Origin: Argonema antarcticum A004/B2 | GTDB lineage: Bacteria > Cyanobacteriota > Cyanobacteriia > Cyanobacteriales > Aerosakkonemataceae | DNA: 64,000 nt | Reading direction: 5' to 3' | NCBI RefSeq assembly: GCF_023333585.1 | Contig: NZ_JAIQZN010000005.1 | Location: 1 to 64,000 of the forward strand | Part shown: piece after piece, positions 54,955 through 63,960 of the stretch | Position numbering within the stretch: position 1 is the first letter of the stretch | How the letters are laid out: every line of letters begins with the position of its first letter | Program-made: the position numbers and the translations under genes | The notes under the pieces: model-generated | Seen by the model: only the letters and a program-made list of their open reading frames with translations | What the model was told of the DNA's origin: nothing | Databases searched by the model: none

Positions 54955-55440
54955 CTATTGACCAAATTGCTGTTGCAAGAGTTCATCGTTGTTATCTGCG
55001 ATCGTAGCCACAATCGTGATAGTGCGGGAGATTTCGCCAGGGGAAAGCTCAGCCACAGTACGACTTGATATCACAACAACTCGATCGTTGACAATTGCGA
55101 AACGAGCCTCAAAAGTTTCAGCGCCGTTCATTTCTAGAAGTTTCCGCATTAATTGCGGTTCGTCTTTAGCAGGTAGCCCCAGCACCGAAGACCAAACCGT
55201 CAAAGTGTCGTCATCTGTAGAGCCAGTGAGCTGCACAAACACCTCAACACTACCATACTTAAACTTCCACAGATGACCAACCTCAGTCTGACTGACCATC
55301 GCGCTGTCTTCCTGTGCCATGCTGGAGATAACGGTTTGAATCACCTCCACATAATTAACTCCCGTTGCTTCCTGTAGTAGCTCGTCGCTGGATAAGGTTT
55401 GAGTAGCAACTGTTTCTGCATCTGGCTGGTAAGTCGTCAT
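54955..55440 (-). CDS. YbjN domain-containing protein
   Basis: About 161 residues from the ATG at 55440. The YbjN fold (related to type III secretion chaperones) is recognised by the FKYGSVEVFVQLTGSTDDDTLTVWSSVLGLP strand-turn-strand region, then KDEPQLMRKLLEMNGAETFEARFAIVNDRVVVISSRTVAELSPGEISRTI. Function in cyanobacteria is unclear; some members affect motility or stress. The open frame to 55482 adds a hydrophilic extension unlike family members, so I start downstream. It probably precedes the ligase gene in one transcript. Confidence 0.85.
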   Translation of the reverse strand: MTTYQPDAETVATQTLSSDELLQEATGVNYVEVIQTVISSMAQEDSAMVSQTEVGHLWKFKYGSVEVFVQLTGSTDDDTLTVWSSVLGLPAKDEPQLMRKLLEMNGAETFEARFAIVNDRVVVISSRTVAELSPGEISRTITIVATIADNNDELLQQQFGQ

Positions 55441-55674
55441 AAAATATTTCTGTTTGTGCTTCGTTGGATATGTCTGAACCAACTGTATCCTCTAGAGATA
55501 CGCTGCTGGACAGCTTATTAATTATTTTTTTATAGAATTGCACAAAAGATGGGGCTAGAGGCTAGAGTTTAAGCGATCGGCCCTCATCATTTAGCGGTTT
55601 GCGCTTGGATGAGGTACACAAGAGAAACCAGTTTCTTTCATCCCTCACTCACCTGACAAGGCTGTATTTCCCAC

Positions 55675-56739
55675 TTACGACTCAGATGGCTTGTGTGCAA
55701 TCCAATACTTGCTCACAAAGTGGACTTCAGTAGAAATATCCTTAAACCCTGCTTTCTCCAAACGTTCTACCAAATCATCAGTGGTGTAATGCTTGTAGTA
55801 GGGTTCGTGGAACATCGCTGGAAAATTTTCCATCATCGACATGAAATCAGGAGAATCGCTAACCTGAATCGAGTCGCAGATAACAAAGACTCCCCCTGGC
55901 TTAGTCACCCGGAAACATTCCTCGATTGTCCGCTGACGCACCGCCGCAGGTAGCTCGTGGAATAGAAAAACGCTAGTGACGGCATGAAAATAATTATTCA
56001 AGTAAGGTAGCTCCTCGACGTTAGCCTGGAGGAGTTGCGGCAATTCCCCTGGATTTTCAGATAACAGCTGATTTGCCTTCCGCAAATAAGCTGGTGAAAG
56101 ATCCATACCAAAGATGGATGCTTGTGGCAGAGCGCCACGGATAAATTTCAGAGTCCGACCAGTCCCGCAAGCTACGTCTAAAACCCGGATTTGCTGGGGC
56201 GCAGTCGAACTAAAAGCTTTCAATCCTTCCTTGAGGGGAGCTAAAATTCGCCGACGCATCACATCTGCTGCGCCGTTAAAGAGAATTTCCACCTGCAAGT
56301 CATAGAGATTGGCTGACATATCGCTCAAGTAGCCGTCAGTCTGGTAATGGAAGTTTTGCAAGTAGTAGCTGGGATAACCAACCTTCTCAATCTCTGGCGA
56401 AAACTCTTGATATCTCTTCTGGTTAGCCCGTTGCTTGATTTGCGGCATATCCAACAAAATCGCCGGATAGAAGCGAAAAAAGTCTGACCAGGAGTTATCG
56501 AAAAGCAAGCTGGAGGGATATACACCTTGTTCGGCATCCTCCCAATCTGCTTCGAGCAGTCGAGCGAGCCTATGTTGAAGTTTTACTAAAATCTCTGGGC
56601 CTAGAGGTTTGAGATTCTGATGATCGGAAGGATAAATCAAGTTCAGCAACTGCGAACTTAATGTTTTGTGAGCTAGACCAAAGTAACTTTTGCCCTGCTG
56701 AAAAGTCTGATAGGCCAGTTTTGTTAGGGTGTCAGACAT
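55675..56739 (-). CDS. Class I SAM-dependent methyltransferase
   Basis: About 354 residues from the ATG at 56739 (MSDTLTKLAYQTFQQGKSYF); the frame continues to 56943 but that part is unlike a protein. SAM motif I is VLDVACGTGRTLKFI (about 196-210), with the acidic residue of motif II in GMDLSPAYLRKA, and VTKPGGVFVICD in motif IV/post. The N-terminal 180 residues are an additional helical domain (LNLIYPSDHQNLKPLGPEIL ...). Cyanobacterial homologues are conserved but the methylated substrate is not known. It stands alone in transcription. Confidence 0.88.
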   Translation of the reverse strand: MSDTLTKLAYQTFQQGKSYFGLAHKTLSSQLLNLIYPSDHQNLKPLGPEILVKLQHRLARLLEADWEDAEQGVYPSSLLFDNSWSDFFRFYPAILLDMPQIKQRANQKRYQEFSPEIEKVGYPSYYLQNFHYQTDGYLSDMSANLYDLQVEILFNGAADVMRRRILAPLKEGLKAFSSTAPQQIRVLDVACGTGRTLKFIRGALPQASIFGMDLSPAYLRKANQLLSENPGELPQLLQANVEELPYLNNYFHAVTSVFLFHELPAAVRQRTIEECFRVTKPGGVFVICDSIQVSDSPDFMSMMENFPAMFHEPYYKHYTTDDLVERLEKAGFKDISTEVHFVSKYWIAHKPSES

Positions 56740-57019
56740 GGGAATTGCTTGCTCGATTTTAGATGGGTGGCTATTTACTGTAAATAATTGTAACGAAAAA
56801 ATATAGACTTTACGGATACAAAAACAGCCACCAACAGGGGTGGCTGGGCTAGTTAGAAGCAATAAATCGTTCTTGGGTGCTTTAAGTGGGGGATATACGC
56901 AGAATAAAGAGAGGTCTTTGTTTTGTGTAGGGGGTAGGGACAAGGAGCAATCCCAATACCCCCCACCTCACACAAACGTCAAAACAGACAAACAAGGCGC
57001 GTAAGTCCTGCTGTTGGCC

Positions 57020-58438
57020 TTAACAATCGTAGTAGAGAGCAAACTCGTAGGGATGGGGACGTAGCCGCATCGGGTTGACTTCCTTGTCGAGTTTGTAGGA
57101 AATCCAGGTTTGAATCAAGTCTTCGGTGAACACCCCAGTATCAGTCAAGAAAGCGTGGTCTTTCTCCAAAGCCTCCAGCGCCCCTTCTAGAGAACCAGGG
57201 GTGGAAGGAACCTTAGCCAATTCTTCTGGGCTGAGTTCGTAGATATCCACATCTAGAGGTTCGCCTGGATCGATTTGGTTCTTGATGCCATCAATACCGG
57301 CACAAAGCATAGCAGCAAAGGCCAGGTATGGGTTACAAGTGGCATCGGGACAGCGGAACTCTAAGCGCTTCGCCTTGGGATTGTTGCCAGACAGGGGAAT
57401 GCGGATCGAAGCGGAACGGTTACCTTGGGAGTAAGCCAAGTTTACGGGTGCTTCAAATCCAGGCACCAATCGCTTGTAGGAATTAGTGGTCGGGTTGGTG
57501 ATTGCCAAGAGTGCTGGTGCGTGCTTGAGCAAGCCACCGATGTAATGCAGTGCCATTTGGCTCAAGCCTGCATACTTATCGCCTGCAAACAGGGGTTGTC
57601 CGTCTTTCCAGATCGATTGGTGGGTGTGCATCCCGGAACCGTTGTCCTGAAACAGCGGTTTCGGCATGAAGGTGACTGTCTTGCCGTATTTCTTGGCAAC
57701 GTTCTTGATGACATATTTGTAAGTCATCAAATAGTCTGCTGCTTGTACCAAGGTAGCGAAGCGGATTCCTAGTTCGTTTTGACCGCCTGTAGCTACTTCG
57801 TGGTGATGCTTTTCGATCGGTACACCGCACTCTGCCATTGTCAGCAGCATTTCCGTTCGGATATCTTGCTGGGTGTCGGTGGGTGGAACTGGGAAGTAAC
57901 CTTCTTTGTAACGAGGCTTGTAGCCAAGGTTCGGGCCTTCTTCTTTGCCGGAATTCCAACGACCTTCTACTGAGTCTAAGTAGTAGTAGCCTTTGTTCTC
58001 GGTTTGGTCGAAACGGACATCATCAAAGATGAAAAATTCGGCTTCCGGGCCAATAAAGGCCACATCGCCAAGGCCGGTAGAAATCAGGTAGTCTACTGCT
58101 TTCTGAGCAATGGTGCGGGGGTCGCGGTTGTAAAATTCGCCGGTACGAGGTTCCTTGATGCTACAGATCAGACTCAAGGTTTTTTCTTTCATGAATGGGT
58201 CGATCCAAGCTGTGGTTGGATCTGGCACCATCATCATGTCTGACTCGTTAATGGCTTTCCAACCCCGAATGCTGGAGCCGTCGAATGGTACGCCATCTGC
58301 GAAGGAGGATTCGTCAATTTGGTCGTGGTAGAAGGAGCAGTGCTGCCAGATACCTGGCGTATCGATGAATTTTAGGTCGATGATCTTGATGTCTTGTTCT
58401 CGGATTAAGTTCAATACTTCTTGAGGGGTCTGGGGCAT
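57020..58438 (-). CDS. glnA: Glutamine synthetase type I
   Basis: Makes glutamine from glutamate, ammonium and ATP; with GOGAT it is the main entry of nitrogen. The 472-residue protein has the family N-terminus [19 protein letters not shown], the catalytic metal block [16 protein letters not shown] (about 123-138), [18 protein letters not shown] (about 210) and [22 protein letters not shown] (about 332-353), which holds the active-site ARG-loop. Length is that of prokaryotic GSI. Cyanobacterial GS is controlled by small inactivating factors and by NtcA; a fitting NtcA promoter lies about 400 bp upstream. Confidence 0.98.
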   Translation of the reverse strand: MPQTPQEVLNLIREQDIKIIDLKFIDTPGIWQHCSFYHDQIDESSFADGVPFDGSSIRGWKAINESDMMMVPDPTTAWIDPFMKEKTLSLICSIKEPRTGEFYNRDPRTIAQKAVDYLISTGLGDVAFIGPEAEFFIFDDVRFDQTENKGYYYLDSVEGRWNSGKEEGPNLGYKPRYKEGYFPVPPTDTQQDIRTEMLLTMAECGVPIEKHHHEVATGGQNELGIRFATLVQAADYLMTYKYVIKNVAKKYGKTVTFMPKPLFQDNGSGMHTHQSIWKDGQPLFAGDKYAGLSQMALHYIGGLLKHAPALLAITNPTTNSYKRLVPGFEAPVNLAYSQGNRSASIRIPLSGNNPKAKRLEFRCPDATCNPYLAFAAMLCAGIDGIKNQIDPGEPLDVDIYELSPEELAKVPSTPGSLEGALEALEKDHAFLTDTGVFTEDLIQTWISYKLDKEVNPMRLRPHPYEFALYYDC

Positions 58439-59000
58439 GAAATGGCTCCTTACTTTCTGTACAAGCTTTCAGTCTGGTTCTGGTTAATGATAATGAGCGG
58501 TAGTGAAGGGTCTGGTCAAGGGGAGTACAACTTAAATTTTCTTTAATTCACCGTCGTAATGAACAGAATAAGTCTGGCTGGTTCGATCTGACCTCTAGAC
58601 CATAACTGGCGGAAGTCCCCTGGATGGGGCAAGTTTAGCTTCGGGACAGATTAAACTGAGCTATCTGGGTTTGTCCCAGATCTGGCTTACGTGCCTATCC
58701 CAAAAATATGCGTCAGCCTAGAAGAAACCCGGTTTCTTGCCGATCGGGCCAAACTTTTCGGAGCGGCTCTAAATGCCAGATCGCTCATGATTGATGCCTA
58801 AAAACTTAGTGTACCTGCATCATCCTAAAGAGAGAGCTAAGGATATTTTGTATCTTAAATTACAAGAGCTTGAGCTTCTGGAGCAGCTGGAATATTAAAA
58901 AAAAATAAAATTTTGTAGCTAAGTTAACAGAATGCTGTTTTGTGGCTGGATTTGATCTATAAAATGGTATCAATAACTACAGTTTATAGAGGAAATAAGA
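58439..59000. other. Long glnA leader and spacer
   Basis: About 560 bp without a gene. Besides the NtcA promoter (58822-58863) it has a half copy of the AGAAACCCGGTTTCT repeat at 58723-58738. The probable glnA transcript leader would be about 375 nt. I looked for the glutamine riboswitch signature and did not find it. Confidence 0.6.
58822..58863 (-). promoter_or_regulatory. NtcA-activated promoter upstream of glnA
   Basis: On the minus strand GTAATTTAAGATAC fits the NtcA site GTA-N8-TAC exactly (58850-58863). After 22 nt follows TAGGAT (58822-58827), a good -10 box (TAN3T). The N22 spacing is what NtcA-activated class II promoters use. Transcription should begin near 58815. Confidence 0.75.
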
Positions 59001-59291
59001 ATGGCTTTTAAATCGCAGGTAGATTTTGAGGATCGGGAAGCGCTCCAGTACCGTCCAGGACAGCGGGTTGAGTTGAAGCAGCGATCGGGCGTTGTGGATA
59101 TCATTGCAGAGTACGACCCGATGATGGTGCCGCCGATCTGGTTGGTGAATGACCCGCAGCCGCGATATCCAGAGGAGTTGAATTTGCTCCCCAATCCGGT
59201 GATGGATTGGTTCAGGTCCTCTAGCCGCGAGAAGGTTCAGTATGCAGTCTGCCGGTTGAGCGATCGCAAAAGAGAAAAAGTTCTTGCTTAG
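59001..59291 (+). CDS. Small conserved hypothetical protein
   Basis: A 96-residue soluble protein of no named family. The sequence is acidic then basic, with a distinctive DPMMVPPIWLVNDPQPRYPEELNLLPNPVMDWF centre (about 39-71) and no membrane helix. I believe it is conserved in cyanobacteria, but that is memory, not a search. GAGGAAATAAGA lies upstream of the ATG, a good ribosome-binding site. It is transcribed towards apcF with a 246-bp spacer. Confidence 0.75.
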   Translation: MAFKSQVDFEDREALQYRPGQRVELKQRSGVVDIIAEYDPMMVPPIWLVNDPQPRYPEELNLLPNPVMDWFRSSSREKVQYAVCRLSDRKREKVLA

Positions 59292-59537
59292 TCTGACTCT
59301 CCCCTTGGGATAATGCAGCGGGATTCAACTTTTGGGCGATCGTTTTGTTGTAAACTACAATCGGCTATCTATGCCAAGCAAAAACGATTGTGCTTCCTGG
59401 CTTAGCTTTGTCAATGTCGAGCTTAAGCTTTGGAGGTAGTGTGCCAGTCCGATGGTTAGCAAAACGGGTAGCTAGGCACGCAAAGGTAATTCAGCAATAG
59501 CAAAACCCCCGATAGTAATCACTGGGAGAGCAATTTC

Positions 59538-60047
59538 ATGCGGGACGCAGTAACGAATCTGATTAGAAATTACGATGTTAGCGGTCGGTATTTAGACCGG
59601 AATGGTATCGATACGCTGAAAGCTTATTTTGAGACGGGTACGGCGCGGGTTGCGGCGGCTGCTGCGATTAATAGTAATGCAGCGGCAATTGTCAAGCAGG
59701 CTGGTTTGCGGTTGTTTGAAGAACTGCCGGAACTTATTCGCCCTGGTGGAAATGCTTATACGACTCGTCGTTATGCCGCCTGTCTCCGGGATATGGATTA
59801 TTATTTGCGCTATGCCAGCTATGCTTTAGTGGCAGGCGATACGAATGTGCTGGATGAGCGGGTGCTGCAAGGGTTGCGCGAAACTTACAATTCTTTAGGT
59901 GTACCGATCGGCCCGACAGTGCGCGGTATCCAGATTATGAAAGAAATTGTGAAAGAACAAGTGGCTGCTGCTGGGATTGTAAATACGGCGTTTGTGGAGC
60001 AGCCTTTTGACCATCTGACTCGCGAGTTCAGCGAACAGGACGTTTAA
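59538..60047 (+). CDS. apcF: Allophycocyanin beta-18 subunit ApcF
   Basis: A variant beta subunit of the phycobilisome core, present in the terminal-emitter trimers together with ApcE and needed for energy transfer to the photosystems. The 169-residue protein has the biliprotein fold with chromophore Cys82 (YAACLRDMDYYLRYASYAL), a conserved Asn at about 72, and GLRETYNSLGVPIGPTVRGIQIMKE near the end. The N-terminus MRDAVTNLIRNYDVSGRYLD matches ApcF rather than ApcB. It is monocistronic, as is usual for apcF. Confidence 0.95.
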   Translation: MRDAVTNLIRNYDVSGRYLDRNGIDTLKAYFETGTARVAAAAAINSNAAAIVKQAGLRLFEELPELIRPGGNAYTTRRYAACLRDMDYYLRYASYALVAGDTNVLDERVLQGLRETYNSLGVPIGPTVRGIQIMKEIVKEQVAAAGIVNTAFVEQPFDHLTREFSEQDV

Positions 60048-60466
60048 AATTGAGATTTTGGATTTGGGATTTTATATTCAATCTAAAATCTGAGATCGGG
60101 ATGCCAAAATAAATGGCAGGCAAGATGCCTGCCCCATAAGACAAAAGAGCGATCGCGTTTTTTCCGGGTGAGGGGATATAGTGCGATCGCTCGATCAATT
60201 TGGGATTTGGGATTTTGGTGTTTAATATAGCAACCGCCAGGGCGATTAAGCCAACTCCAACTCTTACCTTTAGTCCATAATCCCTTACGGAGTAACCTCT
60301 TCCCTCTTCCCTCAACGCTCGCCCCTAGCAAGAAAGCCCCTAGTCCCTAGCTATATGATTGAAGTGGGTTGTGTTGTACCAATCCAAAAAAAACTTTAGC
60401 TGATAGTTGATTGACATCAACTATCAGCTACGATCGATTCTAATATATTAGCTGCGATTAACCAGC
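60048..60466. other. Spacer with repeat remnants between apcF and petF
   Basis: Contains GATTTGGGATTT-type repeats (about 60055-60095 and 60200-60218), two GCGATCGC/AGCGATCGC stretches around an inverted pair (60147, 60183) and a TATAGCAACCGCC end at 60226-60248. Short minus-strand frames through it have no protein character. Confidence 0.55.
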
Positions 60467-60757
<291 letters not shown>

Positions 60758-60968
60758 TTATTTTTTGCTCCTGCAATATAGTATTGTGATAATTAAAACT
60801 TATACAAATTACTAGGCTTGATTAGCCAGAAGATTTGTACTTGTTTTTTTTCCATCTCTGATATTAAAGGAAAAAATCGATGTTGTAAAACTGATTTGCC
60901 AGATTTTCAGCATATAATTTATTATAAATAATTCTAATTTAATTATGATTACTTATATCTGACTGGAC

Positions 60969-61004
60969 AAGTTGTTGCGCTTTAGCGCTTTAGCGCAACA
61001 ACTT
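60969..61004. repeat. Palindromic repeat, TTGTTGCG family
   Basis: AAGTTGTTGCGC / GCGCAACAACTT arms with a short centre of TTTAGCGCTTTA. Same family as at 1-56 and 63631-63670. Confidence 0.75.
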
Positions 61005-61021
61005 ACCTTTGCGCGATCGTG

Positions 61022-61255
61022 CTATTCTTCTTCATTCTCTAACAAATGCCAGATCAGGAAACAGACATCAAGCAGGATGCCTAAACCTGGAAAGATTAAA
61101 TCGGCGATAGTTGCGATCGCAAATTCGATAACGGGAAATAACTTTGTCTTGATTAGTTTTGAATTTACAGAAAATTCGGTTGATTTAATTTCTGATTCTG
61201 GGTTAGATAAAGGATTGATGGTTTCAGTTTGTGAGGATGGTAAAGAAGATTTCAT
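61022..61255 (-). CDS. Small membrane protein, hypothetical
   Basis: A 77-residue frame. The first 35 residues are polar and Ser/Glu-rich, then a hydrophobic helix (FAIATIADLIFPGLGILLDVCFLIWHLL) and an acidic end (ENEEE). GAGG lies 5 nt before the ATG. An opposite-strand frame (60972-61286) covers the same DNA and lacks a comparable site, so I prefer this one. I know no family. It may be a species-specific gene. Confidence 0.45.
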   Translation of the reverse strand: MKSSLPSSQTETINPLSNPESEIKSTEFSVNSKLIKTKLFPVIEFAIATIADLIFPGLGILLDVCFLIWHLLENEEE

Positions 61256-61366
61256 GTTGCCTCGTGTTGTGAGTTTTTGGTTCTAAACTCATCAAACTCG
61301 GCTGATAAATGCGTTTGAAGCTAAGAAATATATGCGTTTATATAACTTGTGTATAACTTATGGAAA

Positions 61367-61536
61367 TAGCCCGTCTGGGATTCAAATCCCAGCGTCATAG
61401 CTGAAGTCATAGCCCGCCTGGGATGAAATCCCAGGCTAATAGCTAAAGTCATAGCCCGTCTGGGATTCAAATCCCAGCGTCATAGCTGAAGTCATAGCCC
61501 GCCTGGGATTCAAATCCCAGGCTAATAGCTAAAGTC
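61367..61536. repeat. Four tandem ~42-bp palindromic repeats in two alternating forms
   Basis: Units start TAGCCCG and contain the hairpin CTGGGATTCAAATCCCAG. Units 1 and 3 end CGTCATAGCTGAAGTCA, units 2 and 4 end GCTAATAGCTAAAGTC. Thus an 85-bp pair is duplicated. A degenerate inverted unit follows at about 61675-61709. Spacers are not unique, so this is not a CRISPR. Confidence 0.85.
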
Positions 61537-61758
61537 CACTGAAGTGGACTGAAGAATTAGAGAAAAGGTTTTTTTGGGCACAAAAATCGAATTTCCGGCT
61601 TTTACAGCTAAAAAACCTGGTTTCTGGGATTGCTGAATTTGTGTTCTACAAGTCCTCTTTCAGAGGACTTTCGCTATTAGCCTGGGATTTGAATCGCAGG
61701 CGGGTCAGGTTGATCGCACAAAATGCCAGAATGTGAGAAATTTGGTCAAAATCTGGCT

Positions 61759-63432
61759 ATGTCGCGATCGCTCAAAGTTGGCCCAAAACATATCGATCGA
61801 GTTAAACTAGCGCTGAAGCGGTGTGGCTTTCCTAGCGTGCAGGCTTTCGCGACGGAAATGGGGATAGCCTATGCTACCGCTAGCAAGTTCTTTAACGGCA
61901 AGCCTGTCGATTATCTGAATTTTGTCGAATTTAGCGAAAAATTGGGGTTAGATTGGCGAAGCATCGCGGACATAGAAGCAGACTTACCGCCTCAAACAAC
62001 TCCAGAGACTACACCTCAAACCGATAACCCGTCCACCACATCCGCTACAACATCTACTGCTAACCAGCTACCACCGACACCCTACGAAAATATTCGTCGC
62101 CAAGGCTTAAAGAAAGAGCAATTCATCGGACGTGAGGAAGAACTGGAAACCCTCCACCGCTTGTTGCAGCAAAATCAGCAAGTGGCTATAACAGCCGCCA
62201 TTGTTGGTATGGGGGGAGTGGGGAAAACGGAACTGGCGATACAGTATGGGCGAGGTCACTTGTATACCTATCAAGGTGGTGTTTGCTGGTTGCCAGCTAA
62301 AAATTTTGCACCGGAACTGTTGAAATTTGCCCGTCCTTATTTTTTCCCCAAAGACAACTTGGATGGATTTTCTTCAGCTGAGCAAGTAAGATATTGCTGG
62401 CTGCACTGGGCTGAAGGTGAAGTGTTACTGGTGGTGGATGATGTTACGGATTACAAGCAGCAGGTAAAGCCCTATCTGCCGGAATCACCTCGGTTTAAAG
62501 TGCTGATTACCACACGAGAACGGTTGGGTAAGCCGATTGAACGGTTAGATCTGAATGTGCTGCAACCAGAGGCGGCGCTGAATTTACTTCAGGCGCTGGT
62601 GGGGGCTGAACGGATTGAAGGGGAACTGGATAAGGCGAAACAACTCTGTGAATGGCTGGGCTATTTACCCTTGGGATTGGAGTTGGTGGGGCGCTATCTG
62701 GAGCAAAAGCCGGATCTGTCTCTGGAAGAAATGCTGTCGCGGCTGATGGCAAAGCGGCTTAAACACAAAGCTTTGCAGAAGGCTGAGGATACTATGACGG
62801 CTGAGTTAGGTGTAAGAGACGCCTTTGAGTTGAGTTGGGAACGCTTGGATGAAAATGCTCAGATGCTGGGATGCTTGCTGAGTTTATTTGCCTTGGCTCC
62901 CATTCCCTGGTCACTCGTGGAAAGCGTAGCGGCTGGGAAAGACCCGGACGTTCTAGAAGATGCCAGAGATGATTTAATGCGTTTACACCTAATTGAGTGC
63001 ATCGATAAAGACACCTATAGTTTGCATCAACTGATTCGGCAATTTTTGCAGGAGAAGCTGGAAGAATCACCTCGATCCAATGACCAGAAACGTGCTTTTG
63101 TAGCGGCAATGGCAGCACTGGTAATGGCACGGGTGGCAAAGGAAAATCGTAAATTGCCTACACTTGAGGAAGTTAAATCACTCGCTCCTGTGATGCTCCA
63201 TTTAGCAAGAGCAGCCATTGTTTTAACAGAGTTTTTAAACTACGAGGAATTTGCATGGCTAGTTAACACGGTGCTTTTTGCTCAAACTCTCAGTGCTGAT
63301 ATATTGGATTACGCTCGGTCAACACAGCGAGAATGGTATTTTATTGGTCGCGATAGACTTGGACAATTAATAGAAAATAGGAAAAAAATGGGTGAAATTT
63401 GGCGTAGAAAAGGCGTGTTTGTAGATTTTTGA
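61759..63432 (+). CDS. NB-ARC (STAND) ATPase with N-terminal HTH-like domain, lacking TPRs
   Basis: A 557-residue protein from the ATG at 61759 (MSRSLKVGPKHIDRV). Residues 1-70 are an HTH-like module common in cyanobacterial STAND proteins (AFATEMGIAYATASKFFNGKPVDYLNF). A Thr/Pro linker (75-105) leads to NB-ARC, with Walker A GMGGVGKT at 150-157, Walker B VLLVVDDV near 210, and RxxG-type LITTRER and GLPLGLELVG (GxP) regions, then a winged-helix and helical end. Related proteins usually carry a long TPR sensor after the ATPase; this one stops at residue 557, so it is short or truncated. The partner effector, if any, would have to be elsewhere. Confidence 0.88.
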   Translation: MSRSLKVGPKHIDRVKLALKRCGFPSVQAFATEMGIAYATASKFFNGKPVDYLNFVEFSEKLGLDWRSIADIEADLPPQTTPETTPQTDNPSTTSATTSTANQLPPTPYENIRRQGLKKEQFIGREEELETLHRLLQQNQQVAITAAIVGMGGVGKTELAIQYGRGHLYTYQGGVCWLPAKNFAPELLKFARPYFFPKDNLDGFSSAEQVRYCWLHWAEGEVLLVVDDVTDYKQQVKPYLPESPRFKVLITTRERLGKPIERLDLNVLQPEAALNLLQALVGAERIEGELDKAKQLCEWLGYLPLGLELVGRYLEQKPDLSLEEMLSRLMAKRLKHKALQKAEDTMTAELGVRDAFELSWERLDENAQMLGCLLSLFALAPIPWSLVESVAAGKDPDVLEDARDDLMRLHLIECIDKDTYSLHQLIRQFLQEKLEESPRSNDQKRAFVAAMAALVMARVAKENRKLPTLEEVKSLAPVMLHLARAAIVLTEFLNYEEFAWLVNTVLFAQTLSADILDYARSTQREWYFIGRDRLGQLIENRKKMGEIWRRKGVFVDF

Positions 63433-63630
63433 GTAGCGTTGAAGGTTGTCGCACCCCAATAGGGATGCAGGCAAGGCTAAAAGCGCGATCGCTACTACAA
63501 TAAAGCTAGGTTATCATTCAGAGTCAGACTGATGGACAATCAGCAAGACAGTTAGTAAGTAAAAATAATGAACCTGCGACAAAACATTAATCCGTTTATC
63601 CGTCCTTTGCGAACACAAAGGTAACAATAG

Positions 63631-63670
63631 GTAAGTTGTTGCGTTTTAGCGCTAAAACGCAACAACTTAC
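63631..63670. repeat. Perfect 40-bp palindrome, TTGTTGCG family
   Basis: Two 20-bp arms (GTAAGTTGTTGCGTTTTAGC and its complement) with no mismatch. Most intact member of the family seen at 1-56 and 60969-61004. Confidence 0.85.
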
Positions 63671-63687
63671 CCATGTTCATGGTAACG

Positions 63688-63780
63688 CTAATTAGTCTCA
63701 CCGATTTTTTGTTTTTCTGCACGTTTTTCTGCCATCCGCTTTTCCCATTTAGTCGCTATTTTGTCGGCAAATTCAGCCAT
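63688..63780 (-). CDS. Tiny ORF, possibly the second half of a split gene
   Basis: 30 codons, MAEFADKIATKWEKRMAEKR then AEKQKIGETN; highly charged and helical. Its ATG is directly after, and in frame with, the stop of the 25-codon ORF upstream. It could be a separate peptide translated by re-initiation, or the rest of one 56-residue protein cut by a TAA. Confidence 0.45.
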   Translation of the reverse strand: MAEFADKIATKWEKRMAEKRAEKQKIGETN

Positions 63781-63858
63781 TTATCTAGCTTTCTGTTCGG
63801 CAATTTCGATCTCTTTAATAATTTCAGCTTGTCTCTTTGCGTCTGGTAACTGTTTCAC
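63781..63858 (-). CDS. Tiny ORF with strong ribosome-binding site
   Basis: 25 codons starting at GTG (63858), KQLPDAKRQAEIIKEIEIAE then QKAR. GGAGG sits 7 nt upstream, an unusually good site. It ends TAA at 63781-63783, immediately followed in the same frame by the ATG of the next tiny ORF. Too short for family assignment. Confidence 0.45.
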   Translation of the reverse strand: MKQLPDAKRQAEIIKEIEIAEQKAR

Positions 63859-63927
63859 GGTAATTCCTCCAAAGTATTCATAATAAAGCATACCATTAAT
63901 TAGCTGTTATCATAAACCCAGAAAATC

Positions 63928-63960
63928 AGAAACCCGGTTTCTTGGAGAAACCGGGTTTCT
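63928..63960. repeat. AGAAACCCGGTTTCT palindromic repeat
   Basis: The same hairpin as inside the tocopherol-cyclase-like gene (8851-8883 and 8908-8940), here in intergenic DNA with TTGG instead of TTTG in the loop. Confidence 0.85.

Noticed and set aside
58439-58815. Glutamine riboswitch in the glnA leader
   Set aside because: The conserved core of the glnA RNA motif was not found on the minus strand.
60028-60331. Two minus-strand frames after apcF
   Set aside because: They are made of GATTT-type and GCGATCGC repeats and overlap the apcF end.
60972-61286. 104-codon plus-strand frame opposite the small membrane gene
   Set aside because: It starts within the palindrome at 60969 and has no ribosome-binding site. 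The minus-strand frame has a better site and a clear membrane helix.
61367-61536. Possible CRISPR array
   Set aside because: The sequence between hairpins is itself repeated (two alternating forms), so there are no unique spacers, and no cas genes are near.
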